DNA of 64,000 nt from Pelagimonas sp050633425 (GTDB lineage Bacteria; Pseudomonadota; Alphaproteobacteria; Rhodobacterales; Rhodobacteraceae), in NCBI RefSeq assembly GCF_050633425.1, contig NZ_JBOEGM010000035.1, forward strand, positions 1-64,000, read 5' to 3'. Under the pieces are notes generated by a model. It saw only the letters and a list, made by a program, of their open reading frames with translations, did no database searches and was not told the origin of the DNA. Made by a program: the position numbers and the translations under genes. Shown in pieces: positions 43,800 to 54,087 of the stretch (its first letter is position 1; each line of letters starts with the position of its first letter).

Positions 43800-45350
43800 A
43801 TGGATCTTTTCGACGACGGCCCCGAAGAGGCCACGGATAACGCCCCGGAATTCACGGTTTCTGAACTGTCGGGCGCGGTCAAACGCACGATTGAGGGCGA
43901 GTTTTCCTTTGTTCGGGTGCGTGGCGAAGTCGGACGGGTCAGCCGGCCGCGATCGGGGCATGTTTATCTCGATCTCAAGGACGACAAATCGGTCATTTCC
44001 GGGATCATGTGGAAGGGCGTGGCCTCACGTCAACAGACCCAACCCGAAGAGGGCATGGAAGTCATCGCCACAGGCAAAATGACCACCTTTCCCGGTCAGT
44101 CCAAGTACCAGATCATCCTGGAAGAGATCCGTCCGGCAGGGGCCGGGGCCTTGATGGCGATGCTGGAAAAGCGCAAGGCGCAGTTGCAAGCCGAAGGATT
44201 GTTTGAGCCTGGGCGAAAGAAGAAACTTCCATATCTGCCGGAAATCATTGGCGTTGTAACATCGCCGTCTGGGGCGGTGATTCGGGATATTTTGCATAGG
44301 CTGCGCGATCGGTTCCCGCGCAAAGTACTGGTTTGGCCGGTGGCTGTGCAGGGGGCGAAATGTGCGCCTGAAGTGGTCCGCGCCATCGAAGGATTTAATC
44401 GCATGACGCCGGGCGGGGCGATGCCGAGGCCCGATTTGTTGATCGTGGCGCGGGGTGGTGGCTCAGTTGAGGATCTGTGGGGGTTCAACGAAGAGGCGGT
44501 CGCGCGGGCGGCGGCGGCATCGGATATTCCGTTGATTTCAGCCGTGGGACACGAAACCGACACGACGCTGATTGATTTTGTTTCGGACATGCGTGCGCCG
44601 ACGCCGACTGCTGCTGCAGAATTGGCGGTGCCGGTGCGAATGGAGCTTTTGGCCGGGCTGCGCGACTTTGATGCGCGGATGACGCGCGCCGTTGAGCAAA
44701 GGCTGGAACTGCGCGGTCAGCGGTTGCGCGATGTGGCGCGGGCTTTGCCTCGGGCGGAGACCTTGTTGGAAGGGCCGAGGCAACGGCTTGATATTCAAGG
44801 AGATAAACTTCCGCGCGCCTTGCGGCAGTTGGTGGATCGGCAACGCTTGCGCCTATCGGAAAGCGCTGGAAGCCTCAGGCCTGTTGTTTTGACACGGGCG
44901 ATTTCAGTTGAGAAATCGCGGCTGATAGATCGGGCGGCACGGCTGGCTCCGGCATTGAGCCGATTGGTTGAGACACGGCGTGAGGCCTTGGCACAACGGG
45001 GCAGCCGGTTATCTGCGCGACCGATAACGCGCGAAATTGCCGCACAAGGTGATCGCTTGAACGAGCTGTCACGGCGATTGCATGAGACGCAGCGCAGCCG
45101 GGTGAGCGACGCGCGGGCGCGGTTGGATGCGCTTGATCGGTTGCGGGAAACTTTGGGGTACAAAGAAACGCTGCGACGCGGCTATGCGGTGGTGCATGGC
45201 GACGGGCATGTGGTGACAAGCAAGGCGGCAGCCGAAGCGGCGTCGGGCCTGGAGATTGAATTTGCCGATGGGAAAATGCGTCTAGGTGGCACAGCAACCC
45301 CCAGAAAAGCCCCGAAAAAACCCAAACCAGAGCAAGGCAGCCTGTTTTAA
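43800..45350 (+). CDS. xseA: Exodeoxyribonuclease VII large subunit
   Basis: 516 residues. N-terminal OB-fold (FTVSELSGAVKRTIEGEFSFVRVRGEVGRVSRPRSGHVYLDLKDD), catalytic domain with GVVTSPSGAVIRDILHRLRDRFP and RGGGSVEDLWGFNEE, then a long Arg/Leu-rich coiled coil. Single-strand exonuclease with XseB, which is not in this window. Confidence 0.95.
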   Translation: MDLFDDGPEEATDNAPEFTVSELSGAVKRTIEGEFSFVRVRGEVGRVSRPRSGHVYLDLKDDKSVISGIMWKGVASRQQTQPEEGMEVIATGKMTTFPGQSKYQIILEEIRPAGAGALMAMLEKRKAQLQAEGLFEPGRKKKLPYLPEIIGVVTSPSGAVIRDILHRLRDRFPRKVLVWPVAVQGAKCAPEVVRAIEGFNRMTPGGAMPRPDLLIVARGGGSVEDLWGFNEEAVARAAAASDIPLISAVGHETDTTLIDFVSDMRAPTPTAAAELAVPVRMELLAGLRDFDARMTRAVEQRLELRGQRLRDVARALPRAETLLEGPRQRLDIQGDKLPRALRQLVDRQRLRLSESAGSLRPVVLTRAISVEKSRLIDRAARLAPALSRLVETRREALAQRGSRLSARPITREIAAQGDRLNELSRRLHETQRSRVSDARARLDALDRLRETLGYKETLRRGYAVVHGDGHVVTSKAAAEAASGLEIEFADGKMRLGGTATPRKAPKKPKPEQGSLF

Positions 45351-45445
45351 CGCCGCATCCCAATAGCTATCCATTTGAAAGGCTTTCTTTTTGTTCTGCG
45401 CTCGCATAGGCTTTGCTGCGTTGCTGCATCGCAGGGGAGGCGAGA

Positions 45446-46012
45446 ATGGCCGATAATGATAAGCCGCTACTAATTAAGCGCTATGCTAGCCGGCGGTTGT
45501 ATAATACCGAAACCTCCGACTACGTGACTTTGGAGGATATTGCCGGGTTCATCCGTGATGGGCGCGATGTGTCGATTATCGATCTGAAATCTGGCGATGA
45601 TTTGACCCGTCAATACTTGCTGCAGATCGTAGCCGAACACGAGAGCAAAGGTGAAAGTGTGTTGCCGATCAATGTCTTGACGGACTTGGTGCGGAGCTAC
45701 ACAACCCAAGCTGGAAGTTCAGTTCCGCAGTTTTTGGCTGCCAGTTTTGAGATGTTCCGAGACAGTCAATCCAAGTGGATGGAGAACATGGGCGGCGGTG
45801 CTAATCCGATGGCGCAGATGAATCCAATCGCAAAAATGCCCGGATTTGAGGCCATGCAAGCCCAGCAAGAAGCCTTTATGAAAGCGATGACCGGTGGCAT
45901 GGCAGGCACAACAGCGCCGCGCCAGGATGCACCGGAAGAGGGCGAAGATCTGGAAGCCATTCGCAAACAGCTAAGCGAATTGCAGGATAAATTGTCCAAA
46001 TTGGACAAGTAA
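45446..46012 (+). CDS. phaR: Polyhydroxyalkanoate synthesis repressor
   Basis: 188 residues from the ATG at 45446. The DNA-binding N-terminal domain (LLIKRYASRRLYNTETSDYVTLEDIAGFIRDG) and the following PHB accumulation regulatory domain (LLQIVAEHESKGESVLPINVLTDLVRSY) identify PhaR, which represses phasin and synthesis genes and senses PHA granules. Acidic coiled-coil C-terminus. Strong terminator follows. Confidence 0.92.
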   Translation: MADNDKPLLIKRYASRRLYNTETSDYVTLEDIAGFIRDGRDVSIIDLKSGDDLTRQYLLQIVAEHESKGESVLPINVLTDLVRSYTTQAGSSVPQFLAASFEMFRDSQSKWMENMGGGANPMAQMNPIAKMPGFEAMQAQQEAFMKAMTGGMAGTTAPRQDAPEEGEDLEAIRKQLSELQDKLSKLDK

Positions 46013-46033
46013 CGTTGCGGATATTGTGACGAT

Positions 46034-46061
46034 GAAAGGCGGGGGGTAACCCCGCCTTTTT
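46034..46061 (+). terminator. Intrinsic terminator of phaR
   Basis: AAAGGCGGGG-GGTAA-CCCCGCCTTTTT: 7-bp GC stem plus A/T flanks, usable in both directions between the convergent phaR and aminotransferase genes. Confidence 0.88.
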
Positions 46062-46069
46062 GCGTCTGT

Positions 46070-47275
46070 TCAGGTGCCGTAAACGCGCAGCGGGCCCATG
46101 ACCCGCTCGGCGGCTTGCATCAAAACACCGGCGACCGCATCACAATTTTCTGCGGTCAGACGGGCCGGTAAACGGGTATCGCAGGCGCGCATCAACATCT
46201 GCCGGGTCTGGGGCTGATCGACCTGTTCTGGCAAAAACTCCCAGTTCCAAAAGGCGCGCGCATTGTCACTGGTCAGGCCAAACACCTGCACCTTGACCCC
46301 GAGTTCGGCGGCCGCGCCGACAAAAGACTGCACGTCATCGTCGCTCATCCCATCAAGGTTGAATTGCAATGAATCCGGGGCACGGTTTTCTGGATCAAGT
46401 TTGGCAGGAACCGAAATCCACGGGCTTTGATTGATCAAAGCTGCAACATGGTCATGGTTGCGCCGCCCTGCCATGACCCGGTTTTTAAGGATCGGGATTT
46501 GCGGGCGGATTACGGCGGCTGAGAGATTTGATAGACGCAAATTGTAGAGCGGCAGCTTGTTTTGCCAGCGGGCAAAAGCCAATTCCAATGCGTCGGAATT
46601 TCCGTTGCGATCCATATGTTTGCGCCAATTGTGTTCGTAAGCGCCAGACAAAATCACTGCGCGGGCGATCAGATCGGCATCATCGGTGACCATAATCCCG
46701 CCTTCGCCGGCGTTGATCATTTTGTAGCTTTGAAAACTAAAACAACCGACCTTGCCGATGGTGCCAATGTTGCGGCCATGCCATGTGGTTCCGAGGCTAT
46801 GGGCCGCGTCTTCGACGACGGGAATGTTCGCCGCATCGCACAAGGCCATGATCGCGTCCATGTCCGAGGTATGGCCGCGCATGTGGCTGATGATTACGGC
46901 TTGGACACCGGGCAGTTTGGCTTCGAAATCGGCCAAATCAATGCGGTAATTGTCAGCGACTTCGCACAGGACTGGTACGCAATCAGCGTGGATTACGGCC
47001 GATGGCACAGCGGCAAAAGTAAAGGCCGGGATCATCACACGGGCGTCACGGGGCAGGCCTAACGCTTTGAGAGACAAGAACAAGGCCGCCGAACAACTGG
47101 ATACGGCCAATGCGTAGTTGCTGCCAAGCTCTTGGGCGAATTCCTGTTCGAGCAGCGCCACAGGGGCATCTTGTGGCGCGTGATAGCGGAACAGATCGCC
47201 AGATTGCAAAAGCCGATCAATTTCCGCGCGGGCGGCTTCGGGGATCGGTTCGGCGTCGTGCATGTTCGGAAGCAT
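46070..47275 (-). CDS. DegT/DnrJ/EryC1/StrS-family PLP-dependent aminotransferase
   Basis: 401 residues from the ATG at 47275 (AGGA upstream). YALAVSSCSAALFLSLKALG, VVEDAAHSLGTTW (PLP-binding Asp) and CFSFQSYKMINAGEGG, whose Lys is the Schiff-base residue. The family makes amino sugars, but also acts on other carbonyls. Here it follows a PuuB-like oxidase on the same strand at 118 bp, so it could act on an amine catabolism product; this link is weak. Confidence 0.85.
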   Translation of the reverse strand: MLPNMHDAEPIPEAARAEIDRLLQSGDLFRYHAPQDAPVALLEQEFAQELGSNYALAVSSCSAALFLSLKALGLPRDARVMIPAFTFAAVPSAVIHADCVPVLCEVADNYRIDLADFEAKLPGVQAVIISHMRGHTSDMDAIMALCDAANIPVVEDAAHSLGTTWHGRNIGTIGKVGCFSFQSYKMINAGEGGIMVTDDADLIARAVILSGAYEHNWRKHMDRNGNSDALELAFARWQNKLPLYNLRLSNLSAAVIRPQIPILKNRVMAGRRNHDHVAALINQSPWISVPAKLDPENRAPDSLQFNLDGMSDDDVQSFVGAAAELGVKVQVFGLTSDNARAFWNWEFLPEQVDQPQTRQMLMRACDTRLPARLTAENCDAVAGVLMQAAERVMGPLRVYGT

Positions 47276-47392
47276 GGATTTCAAATTCCTGAATTGCCGT
47301 TTTCAATATGCTTAATATATGATGTTGGGCAGGCCAAGAAATTTCCGTGCTCAATGCGCGGATTTCATCAAAACGTCACGTTAGACCAGAGA

Positions 47393-48694
47393 TCAGATTC
47401 CCAGGCGGTCCCGCATCGCGTACCAGCTCATGGCCAGTGCCAAAAGCGGCGTGCGAAACCCGCCGCCGCCGGGAAAGGCGGGGGTGGGCAGCTTGGTAAA
47501 GGCGTCAAAGCCCTGAGATTGGCCGCGTACGGCCTCGGCCAAGAAGCGCCCCGCCTGAATGGCATTTCCAACGCCGTGGCCGGAATAGCCCGAGGCGGAC
47601 AGGATGTTGGGCGCAACCCGCGCCAGATAGGGCATGCGTTTCATGGTGATCGCGAGCGTACCGCCCCAAGCGTAGTCAAGTTTGACACCACGGAGATGTG
47701 GGAACACCTCCAACATGGGCTTGGACACGGTGGCGCGAATGTCTGTCGGAAACTTGTAGCCATAGCTTTCCCCGCCGCCAAAAAGCAGACGCTTGTCTTG
47801 GGACAGGCGGAAGTAATTGACCACAAAACGGTCATCGGCCACGGCAACGTCTTGGGTGAGAACCTCATCAGCACGAGAGCCAAGAGGTTCGGTTGCCACG
47901 ATAAAATTGTTGATCGGCATGACGCGGGCCGCGACTTTACGGTTGAGACCGCCCATATAGCCGTTGCAGGCAAAGATCAGATGATCGGCCTCGACATGGC
48001 CCATATCGGTGGCGATACGGACCTTGGCACCGGCTTTGACATGATGAACATGGGCGCGTTCATGGATCCTCGCCCCTGCCGATGCGGCGGCTTTGGCCAG
48101 CCCGAGGGCGAGTTTGAGCGGGTGCAAATGCGCCGCTCCCATATCCAGGATACCGCCGTGATAGTCTGGCGATGGGCACAGGTCGGCAAAGCTGTCCGGG
48201 TCTAAAACATCAACGTCATAATCATAGTGCTGCGAGAGATGTGCGGCGTAATCATGGGTCCAGCGCAGGGATTTTTGCGACGAAGCCGCCCAGGCGACAC
48301 CGGGTTTGAGTGCGCAATCTATGCCATGCTCGGAAATGAGCGCGCGTACCAAGGATTTGGCGTCTTCGCCCAAATCCCACATGCGGCGGGCGACCTCTTG
48401 GCCAACCATGCGCTCTAATTCAAGCTGATCCTGACGCTGCCCAGACCCAAGCTGACCGCCATTGCGCCCGGAGGCCCCAAAGCCAACGCGATGTGCTTCA
48501 AGGAGGACAACATCAACACCGTGTTGGGCCAAATGCAACGCTGTCGACAGCCCGGTATAGCCGCCGCCGATGATGCAAACATCAGCGCGTGTTGCGCCTT
48601 TTAATGTGTCAAACTCAGGCGCTTGGCCGGCCGTTGCCGCATACCAGCTCGGGGGATAGGCCCCGCGCTTATCGTTGGAAAACAACAGGTTCAT
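47393..48694 (-). CDS. FAD-dependent amine oxidoreductase (PuuB-like)
   Basis: 433 residues from the ATG at 48694. DAO-family with the dinucleotide motif VCIIGGGYTGLSTALHLAQHGVDVVLLEA near residue 45 and GASGRNGGQLGSGQRQDQLEL, typical of gamma-glutamylputrescine oxidases. The late YSGHGVGNAIQAGRFLAEAV closes the FAD site. Adjacent glutamine-synthetase-like genes support oxidation of a gamma-glutamylated amine to an aldehyde. Confidence 0.88.
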   Translation of the reverse strand: MNLLFSNDKRGAYPPSWYAATAGQAPEFDTLKGATRADVCIIGGGYTGLSTALHLAQHGVDVVLLEAHRVGFGASGRNGGQLGSGQRQDQLELERMVGQEVARRMWDLGEDAKSLVRALISEHGIDCALKPGVAWAASSQKSLRWTHDYAAHLSQHYDYDVDVLDPDSFADLCPSPDYHGGILDMGAAHLHPLKLALGLAKAAASAGARIHERAHVHHVKAGAKVRIATDMGHVEADHLIFACNGYMGGLNRKVAARVMPINNFIVATEPLGSRADEVLTQDVAVADDRFVVNYFRLSQDKRLLFGGGESYGYKFPTDIRATVSKPMLEVFPHLRGVKLDYAWGGTLAITMKRMPYLARVAPNILSASGYSGHGVGNAIQAGRFLAEAVRGQSQGFDAFTKLPTPAFPGGGGFRTPLLALAMSWYAMRDRLGI

Positions 48695-48770
48695 GGTGAC
48701 GCGGCTCCCGGTTACTTGTGGCGCAAAACCCTTTTGGGGATGCAAGGCAGTGGCTTGCAAAGGGCGGAGG

Positions 48771-50129
48771 TCAGACGTTCAACAACAAATGTTCCCGCTC
48801 CCAAGGTGAGATCACTTGCAAGAACTCATCGTATTCCGCCCGTTTCACGATCGAAAACACCCGCGCGAAATCGGCACCCAGAACCTCATGCAGCGCTGTT
48901 GCGCCTTCAAAGCGATCCAAAGCCTGACCTTGAACGCGGGGAATATCGCCTTCTCCCTGATAGGCGTCGCCGCGATATTGCGCAGAGGGGCGCAGCTTGT
49001 TCATCATGCCGAGATAACCACAGGCCAGCGAGGCCGCGATGCCCAAATATGGGTTGCAATCCATTCCGGCGATACGATTTTCAACGCGTCGCGCCTGAGG
49101 GGATGACAAGGGGACGCGGATCCCGGTCGTGCGATTATCGCGTGCCCATTCCAGATTGATCGGCGCGGCGTGGTCGCGCACGTAACGGCGAAACGAATTC
49201 ACATTCGGGGCGAGCACGGCGATGGCTTCGGGCAGGTGGTGTTGCAAGCCTCCGATAAAGTGGAAAAACGCATCGGTTTCGCCTTCTTGCGGGCCGACAA
49301 AGATGTTCTGCCCGGTCTCCATATCAAGCACCGAGTGGTGAATATGCATCGCGCTACCCGGCTCATCCGCAATGGGTTTGGCCATGAAGGTGGCAAAACA
49401 ATCATGGCGCAGGGCGGCTTCGCGGATCAGGCGTTTGAAGAAAAACACCTCGTCTGCCAGCTTGACCGGATCGCCATGCAGTAGGTTGATTTCGAGCTGG
49501 CCAGCCCCGCCTTCTTGGGTAATGCCGTCGATTTCAAACCCTTGCGCTTCGGCAAAGTCGTAGATGTCGTCGATCACCGGGCCGAATTCATCGACCGCTG
49601 TCATGCTATAGGCTTGGCGCGCCGCTGCCGGGCGACCGGAGCGGCCGGTCATCGGTTTGATGTCCTGGGCGGGGTCAAGGTTGCGGGCGATCAGGAAGAA
49701 CTCCATCTCGGGGGCGACAATCGGTTCCCAGCCTTGTTTGTGGAAGAGATCCACCACGCGTTTGAGCACGTTGCGCGGCGAATAGGGGATCGGGTCGCCG
49801 TGGCGATCGAATGCGTCATGGATGACTTGCAATGTCCAATCGCCAGTCCAGGGGGCGGCCGTCGCGGTGCTCATATCCGGGCGCAGGGTCATGTCTTTTT
49901 CGATAAACCCATCGTCGCCTGCGGCTTCGCCCCAACCACCTGTGATGGTTTGGAAAAAGATCGAATCCGGCAGGTGGAAATACTCTTGGCGGGCAAATTT
50001 TGACGCCGGTACAGCCTTGCCACGGGCGATGCCGGGCAGATCGGAGATGATGCATTCAACCTCATCCAGGCGTTGACCGGTCAGATAGGCCTGAGCCGCT
50101 TCGGGGAGGGATGTGTTCAAATCGCTCAT
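48771..50129 (-). CDS. Glutamine synthetase-like gamma-glutamyl-amine ligase (PuuA type)
   Basis: 452 residues. GS catalytic motifs: EMEFFLIAR (metal Glu), QLEINLLHGDP, GSAMHIHHSVLD, RRVENRIAGMDCNPYLGIAASL. Lengths and motifs fit PuuA-type ligases that join glutamate to polyamines rather than biosynthetic GlnA, since the adenylylation Tyr region is absent. Its start overlaps the amidotransferase stop by 4 bp. Confidence 0.88.
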   Translation of the reverse strand: MSDLNTSLPEAAQAYLTGQRLDEVECIISDLPGIARGKAVPASKFARQEYFHLPDSIFFQTITGGWGEAAGDDGFIEKDMTLRPDMSTATAAPWTGDWTLQVIHDAFDRHGDPIPYSPRNVLKRVVDLFHKQGWEPIVAPEMEFFLIARNLDPAQDIKPMTGRSGRPAAARQAYSMTAVDEFGPVIDDIYDFAEAQGFEIDGITQEGGAGQLEINLLHGDPVKLADEVFFFKRLIREAALRHDCFATFMAKPIADEPGSAMHIHHSVLDMETGQNIFVGPQEGETDAFFHFIGGLQHHLPEAIAVLAPNVNSFRRYVRDHAAPINLEWARDNRTTGIRVPLSSPQARRVENRIAGMDCNPYLGIAASLACGYLGMMNKLRPSAQYRGDAYQGEGDIPRVQGQALDRFEGATALHEVLGADFARVFSIVKRAEYDEFLQVISPWEREHLLLNV

Positions 50130-50821
50130 GCGAGTCTCCTTTCGCGGAAAAACCGCGCGAATTGATCAGCCAGCACCTTGGACGAGAGTGGCACACCCAG
50201 TTGAGCGGCGGCGTCCTTTAGGATGTTTTGGGGAACAAGGCCCGGACCGCGGGTGTCGATCAGCGCCTGGGTATAGGCATCGCTGAATTCTGGATGGGGC
50301 TGCACCGAATAGGCCTGACCGGGATAGAGCAGCGCGGCGTGAGTGCAAAAATCATTGCCGCCAACGGTTTGCGCGCCTTTGGGCGGGGTGATGACCTGAT
50401 CCTGATGCCACGCATTCAGTGTGATGTCTTGGCCGTTGATGTCATAGCTCTGCGGGCCAATCGCCCAACCATCGGCGTATTTTTCGACTGTGCCGCCAAG
50501 GGCTTGGGCGATGATTTGGTGGCCAAAGCAGATGCCAACCACCGGCCTGTCGGCGCCAAAGGCCCCGCGCACCAGTTGTTCTAGCGGTGGGATCCACGCA
50601 TGGTCTTCGTAGACCCCGTGACGTGATCCTGTGATCAACCAGCCATCTGCGGCTTCGGGGCCTGACGGAAATTCGCCGCGCACCACACAATAGCGATCAA
50701 AGTCAAATCCGTAACCAGACAGGAAAGACATGAACACCTCGGGGTATTCGCCAAATTCCGCTACGAGATCTTCGGGCACAAGGCCGGTTTGTAATATGCC
50801 GATTTTCAGTCGGTCGGTCAT
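50126..50821 (-). CDS. Class I glutamine amidotransferase-like hydrolase
   Basis: 231 residues from the ATG at 50821. Nucleophile Cys98 in VVGICFGHQIIAQALGG, and the His/Glu pair in SVQPHPEFSD. Standing between two PuuA-like ligases it probably removes the gamma-glutamyl group from the pathway product, the role PuuD has in E. coli, although its sequence is closer to the GuaA-like amidotransferase group. Confidence 0.85.
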   Translation of the reverse strand: MTDRLKIGILQTGLVPEDLVAEFGEYPEVFMSFLSGYGFDFDRYCVVRGEFPSGPEAADGWLITGSRHGVYEDHAWIPPLEQLVRGAFGADRPVVGICFGHQIIAQALGGTVEKYADGWAIGPQSYDINGQDITLNAWHQDQVITPPKGAQTVGGNDFCTHAALLYPGQAYSVQPHPEFSDAYTQALIDTRGPGLVPQNILKDAAAQLGVPLSSKVLADQFARFFRERRLA

Positions 50822-50887
50822 GGGGCACCATAGTGTTTCACCCGACCCTAGGATGCACGGAGGCACCGGGCAAGCCGGGGCGTTTGA

Positions 50888-52246
50888 TCAAACAGTGTCG
50901 AGATAGATTTCAACCTGTTCCGCCGGGGTCAGCTCTTGCATGTCGCGGTGTTCCTGCTTTTTGGTCATAAGCAAGTTGCGGATCAGATCGGGCGCAAAGA
51001 TGCGCGGAATATGGGGGCTGTTTTCGAAGCGCTCGATCGCGGATTTCCAATCGCTGGGCACTTGCGGCAGCTCTTGGTCATAGGAGTTGCCGGTGATAGG
51101 GGCAGGCGGTGTTCCCGCATCTTCGATCCCGTTCAACGCAGCCCCCAAAATGGCGGCGAGCGCCAGATAGGGGTTCACATCCCCGCCTGCCACACGATGT
51201 TCGATCCGGCGTGCGACCGGGGCACCGGAGGGTACGCGGATCGCAGCCGTGCGATTTTCATAGGCCCAACAGACACTTGTCGGGGCGTGGCTTCCAGGAA
51301 CCAGACGGTCATAGGAATTGGCATGTGGTGCAAAGATCAGCGTGCTGTCTTGCAATGCGTCCATGCAGCCCGCGATGGCATGGTGCAGGGCAGGGGTGCC
51401 TTTTTCGCCGCCATCGTCAAAAATATTTGTGCCAGTCTCATCCAGAACCGAGAAATGCGCGTGCATACCAGAGCCGGAATAATCGTCATATGGTTTGGCC
51501 ATAAAACTGGCGGCGAAACCGTGGCGTCGCGCCAAGCCTTTGACCAGCATCTTGAACAACCAGGCATCATCGGCGGCGCGTAGCGGGTCAGCGACATGCA
51601 CCAGATTGATCTCAAACTGTCCCAGACCGGCCTCGGATATGGCGGTGTCGGCGGGAATTTCCATGGCTTCGCAGGCTTCATAAAGCTCGGTGAAAAAGCC
51701 ATCAAAGGCATCCAGCGCCCGGATCGACAGGATTTCTGCCGCCTTGCGCCGTTTGCCAGACCGGGGGCTGACCGGCACCTGCAGGTTGCGAGTGCTGTCA
51801 TCAATCAGGAAAAACTCAAGCTCAACCGCAACAACCGGCGTCAGGCCTTTGTCCTTGAAGCGTTCGGCAACGCGGGCAAGCGCATGGCGCGGATCGCCCT
51901 CATAGGGGCGGCCATCTTCGTGGAACATCCAGATCGGCAACAGCGCTGTTGGGGCATCAAGCCAGGGCATGGGCACAAAGCCACGCTCGGTTGGGAAGAG
52001 TTGACCATCCTTGTCGCCGGTTTCAAAAACCAGCGGGCTGTCTTCGATATCCTCGCCCCAGATGTCGAGATTCAACACCGACATGGGAAACCGCGTGCCG
52101 TCGCTCAGAACTTTTTGGGCGCTGGGGATCGGCATGCGTTTGCCGCGCGCAACGCCGTTCAAGTCGCACGCCGCAGCGCGAATGGTGCGGGCCTGCGGAT
52201 GATCGCGCAGCCAATCTGATGTCGGGCCAGAACCTGAAACGGGCAT
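50888..52246 (-). CDS. Glutamine synthetase-like gamma-glutamyl-amine ligase, second copy
   Basis: 452 residues, clearly paralogous to the downstream ligase: VELEFFLIDD, GQFEINLVHVADPLRAADDAW, GSGMHAHFSVLDETG, RRIEHRVAGGDVNPYLALAAILG. The differences in the substrate loop suggest the two enzymes take different amines or act as a hetero-oligomer. Located directly after the transporter genes. Confidence 0.88.
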   Translation of the reverse strand: MPVSGSGPTSDWLRDHPQARTIRAAACDLNGVARGKRMPIPSAQKVLSDGTRFPMSVLNLDIWGEDIEDSPLVFETGDKDGQLFPTERGFVPMPWLDAPTALLPIWMFHEDGRPYEGDPRHALARVAERFKDKGLTPVVAVELEFFLIDDSTRNLQVPVSPRSGKRRKAAEILSIRALDAFDGFFTELYEACEAMEIPADTAISEAGLGQFEINLVHVADPLRAADDAWLFKMLVKGLARRHGFAASFMAKPYDDYSGSGMHAHFSVLDETGTNIFDDGGEKGTPALHHAIAGCMDALQDSTLIFAPHANSYDRLVPGSHAPTSVCWAYENRTAAIRVPSGAPVARRIEHRVAGGDVNPYLALAAILGAALNGIEDAGTPPAPITGNSYDQELPQVPSDWKSAIERFENSPHIPRIFAPDLIRNLLMTKKQEHRDMQELTPAEQVEIYLDTV

Positions 52247-52349
52247 CTGATGTCCAGTTAGATAATTTGATCAAATTCATCGTATGCGCGCGCGCAAAGG
52301 CTGGCAAGAGGCTTTTGTACCACCAGAAACTGTGATCAAACTTTGCGCA

Positions 52350-53156
52350 TTAGCGGATCAGTTTGGGCCGGATCTTGATCTTGGGGCGGGTGTTTTGCGG
52401 CAAGTGACGGTTCAGACGATTGTTCACAATGCTAAAAAAGCCGATGACAACCAGCGTCAGCAAAATGAAATACCCGGCCAAAATGGGATACGGGACAAAG
52501 GGGTTAAACGTCTTGTCGGCGAAATAATTGGCGTAATACAGCGCGTCGCCCCGTTGCTTGAGCGCCGGAAAACCCGAAAAATAGACAAGGGTTGTGGCGT
52601 GAAACAAGAAGATTGCTTCGTTGGTATAGGCGGGCCAAGCGAGCCGAAGCATGGTGGGCCAGGTGATTTTGCGGAACTTCTTTAGGCCGGAAAACCCATA
52701 GGCATCAGCGGCTTCGGTGTCGCCTTTGGGAATAGATAAAAGCGCACCGTAGAAAATCTCGCCGCTATAGGCAGCGGTGTTGAGGAACAAGACAGTCAAT
52801 GCGCCAAGCCAAGGCGCCGTAAAGGCCCCAAGGGCGGGAACCGACCCTTTGAGCGCGACGAACAAGAAATAGGCAAAGAAGAACTGAATAAACAGGGGGG
52901 AGCCGCGGAAGATAAAGATAAACCATTCCGACGCTTTGCGCAGAATCCAGACGTTGCTGGATTTTCCAAGCGCAACAGCCGTGGCCAGAAAGAAACCGGC
53001 CAAAAGCGCAAGCACGCCGAAATAGATGTTCCAGATCATCCCTGATCCGATCAGGGTGAATTGCTGGCACAGGGTGAAGTCACCACGCGGCAAAAGACGT
53101 TCGCCATAGCCGATGGAGCGCAGACTGTAATCTGCAATTGTTTGAAGACAGCTCAT
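52350..53156 (-). CDS. HAAT-family ABC transporter permease (HisM type)
   Basis: 268 residues with about five transmembrane segments and the EAA loop (TEAADAYGFSGLKKFRKITWPTMLRLAWP). Starts inside the stop of the HisQ-type gene (ATGA). Forms the channel with it. Confidence 0.9.
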   Translation of the reverse strand: MSCLQTIADYSLRSIGYGERLLPRGDFTLCQQFTLIGSGMIWNIYFGVLALLAGFFLATAVALGKSSNVWILRKASEWFIFIFRGSPLFIQFFFAYFLFVALKGSVPALGAFTAPWLGALTVLFLNTAAYSGEIFYGALLSIPKGDTEAADAYGFSGLKKFRKITWPTMLRLAWPAYTNEAIFLFHATTLVYFSGFPALKQRGDALYYANYFADKTFNPFVPYPILAGYFILLTLVVIGFFSIVNNRLNRHLPQNTRPKIKIRPKLIR

Positions 53157-54049
53157 GCCGCTTTCCTTTGCGCTTCACCGCCAGCGGTGGCTTGCCCTTT
53201 GGTGAGCCGGGCCATGATCCGATCAAGGACCACCTCGGACACCTTTGTGAACGCGAGATAAAACACCAAGAGCGCAAAGAAGTACCACATGCGCCAATCA
53301 CCATGCGGGTAGTCCGTGAAACGGGCCGTTTTCGAGCCGCCAAGCTCGCGCGCCCAATAAACGATGTCTTCGACGCCAAGCAGGAACAAGAGCGGCGTTG
53401 CTTTGATCAAAACCATCCAAAGGTTCGACAGACCGGGAAGGGCATAGACCCACATTTGTGGCACCATAATGCGCCAGAAAGTTTGGCGGCGGTTCATGCC
53501 ATATGCTTCTGCGGTTTCAAGCTGGGTACGGGGAACGGCGCGCATGGCTCCATATAAGACATTGGCGGCAAAGGCCCCAAACACGATGGCAAAGGTCAAA
53601 ACCGCCAAGAAGAACCCATAGGATTCATGCACCCATTGCGCCGATGTCGAGAGCGGCAATTTCGCCTCGGCGCAGACGACAAAATCATTGCCTTGGCGGA
53701 TTGCGTCCTGCCAATCGGGGCATTTCACCTGGTGGCGCAACCACTCAAAACCTTGGTCCAAGGCAATGACAAAAAACAGAAAAAACGCGATGTCGGGGAC
53801 GCCACGCACAATGGCAATATAGCCGCGGCCAAACCAGCTGAGCGGTGCGAAATGCGACCGCGCCGCCGTTGCGCCGCCAAAGCCAAACAAAAGCGCCGTG
53901 GGCGCTGTGATCGCCAGCAAAAGAAGGACCGTGCCAAAGGAGGCGTAGAACGACATATGCTTGCCTGTGGTCAGGAAGCATGACAGCCATTTGATGCCTG
54001 CGAGCGTTTCGGGATCTGAACAATAGCCGAAAATGACGGACCTCGTCAT
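53153..54049 (-). CDS. HAAT-family ABC transporter permease (HisQ type)
   Basis: 298 residues. First hydrophobic segment FGTVLLLLAITAPTALLFGFG; EAA loop LETAEAYGMNRRQTFWRIMVPQMW. Larger than HisQ because of a periplasmic insertion (about 110-140, with CPDWQDAIRQGNDFVVCAE), whose two Cys may pair. Partner of the HisM-type permease. Confidence 0.9.
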   Translation of the reverse strand: MTRSVIFGYCSDPETLAGIKWLSCFLTTGKHMSFYASFGTVLLLLAITAPTALLFGFGGATAARSHFAPLSWFGRGYIAIVRGVPDIAFFLFFVIALDQGFEWLRHQVKCPDWQDAIRQGNDFVVCAEAKLPLSTSAQWVHESYGFFLAVLTFAIVFGAFAANVLYGAMRAVPRTQLETAEAYGMNRRQTFWRIMVPQMWVYALPGLSNLWMVLIKATPLLFLLGVEDIVYWARELGGSKTARFTDYPHGDWRMWYFFALLVFYLAFTKVSEVVLDRIMARLTKGQATAGGEAQRKAA

Positions 54050-54087
54050 GTTGGCGACACAAGGGGGTGCCTTGATGTCGCGTCATG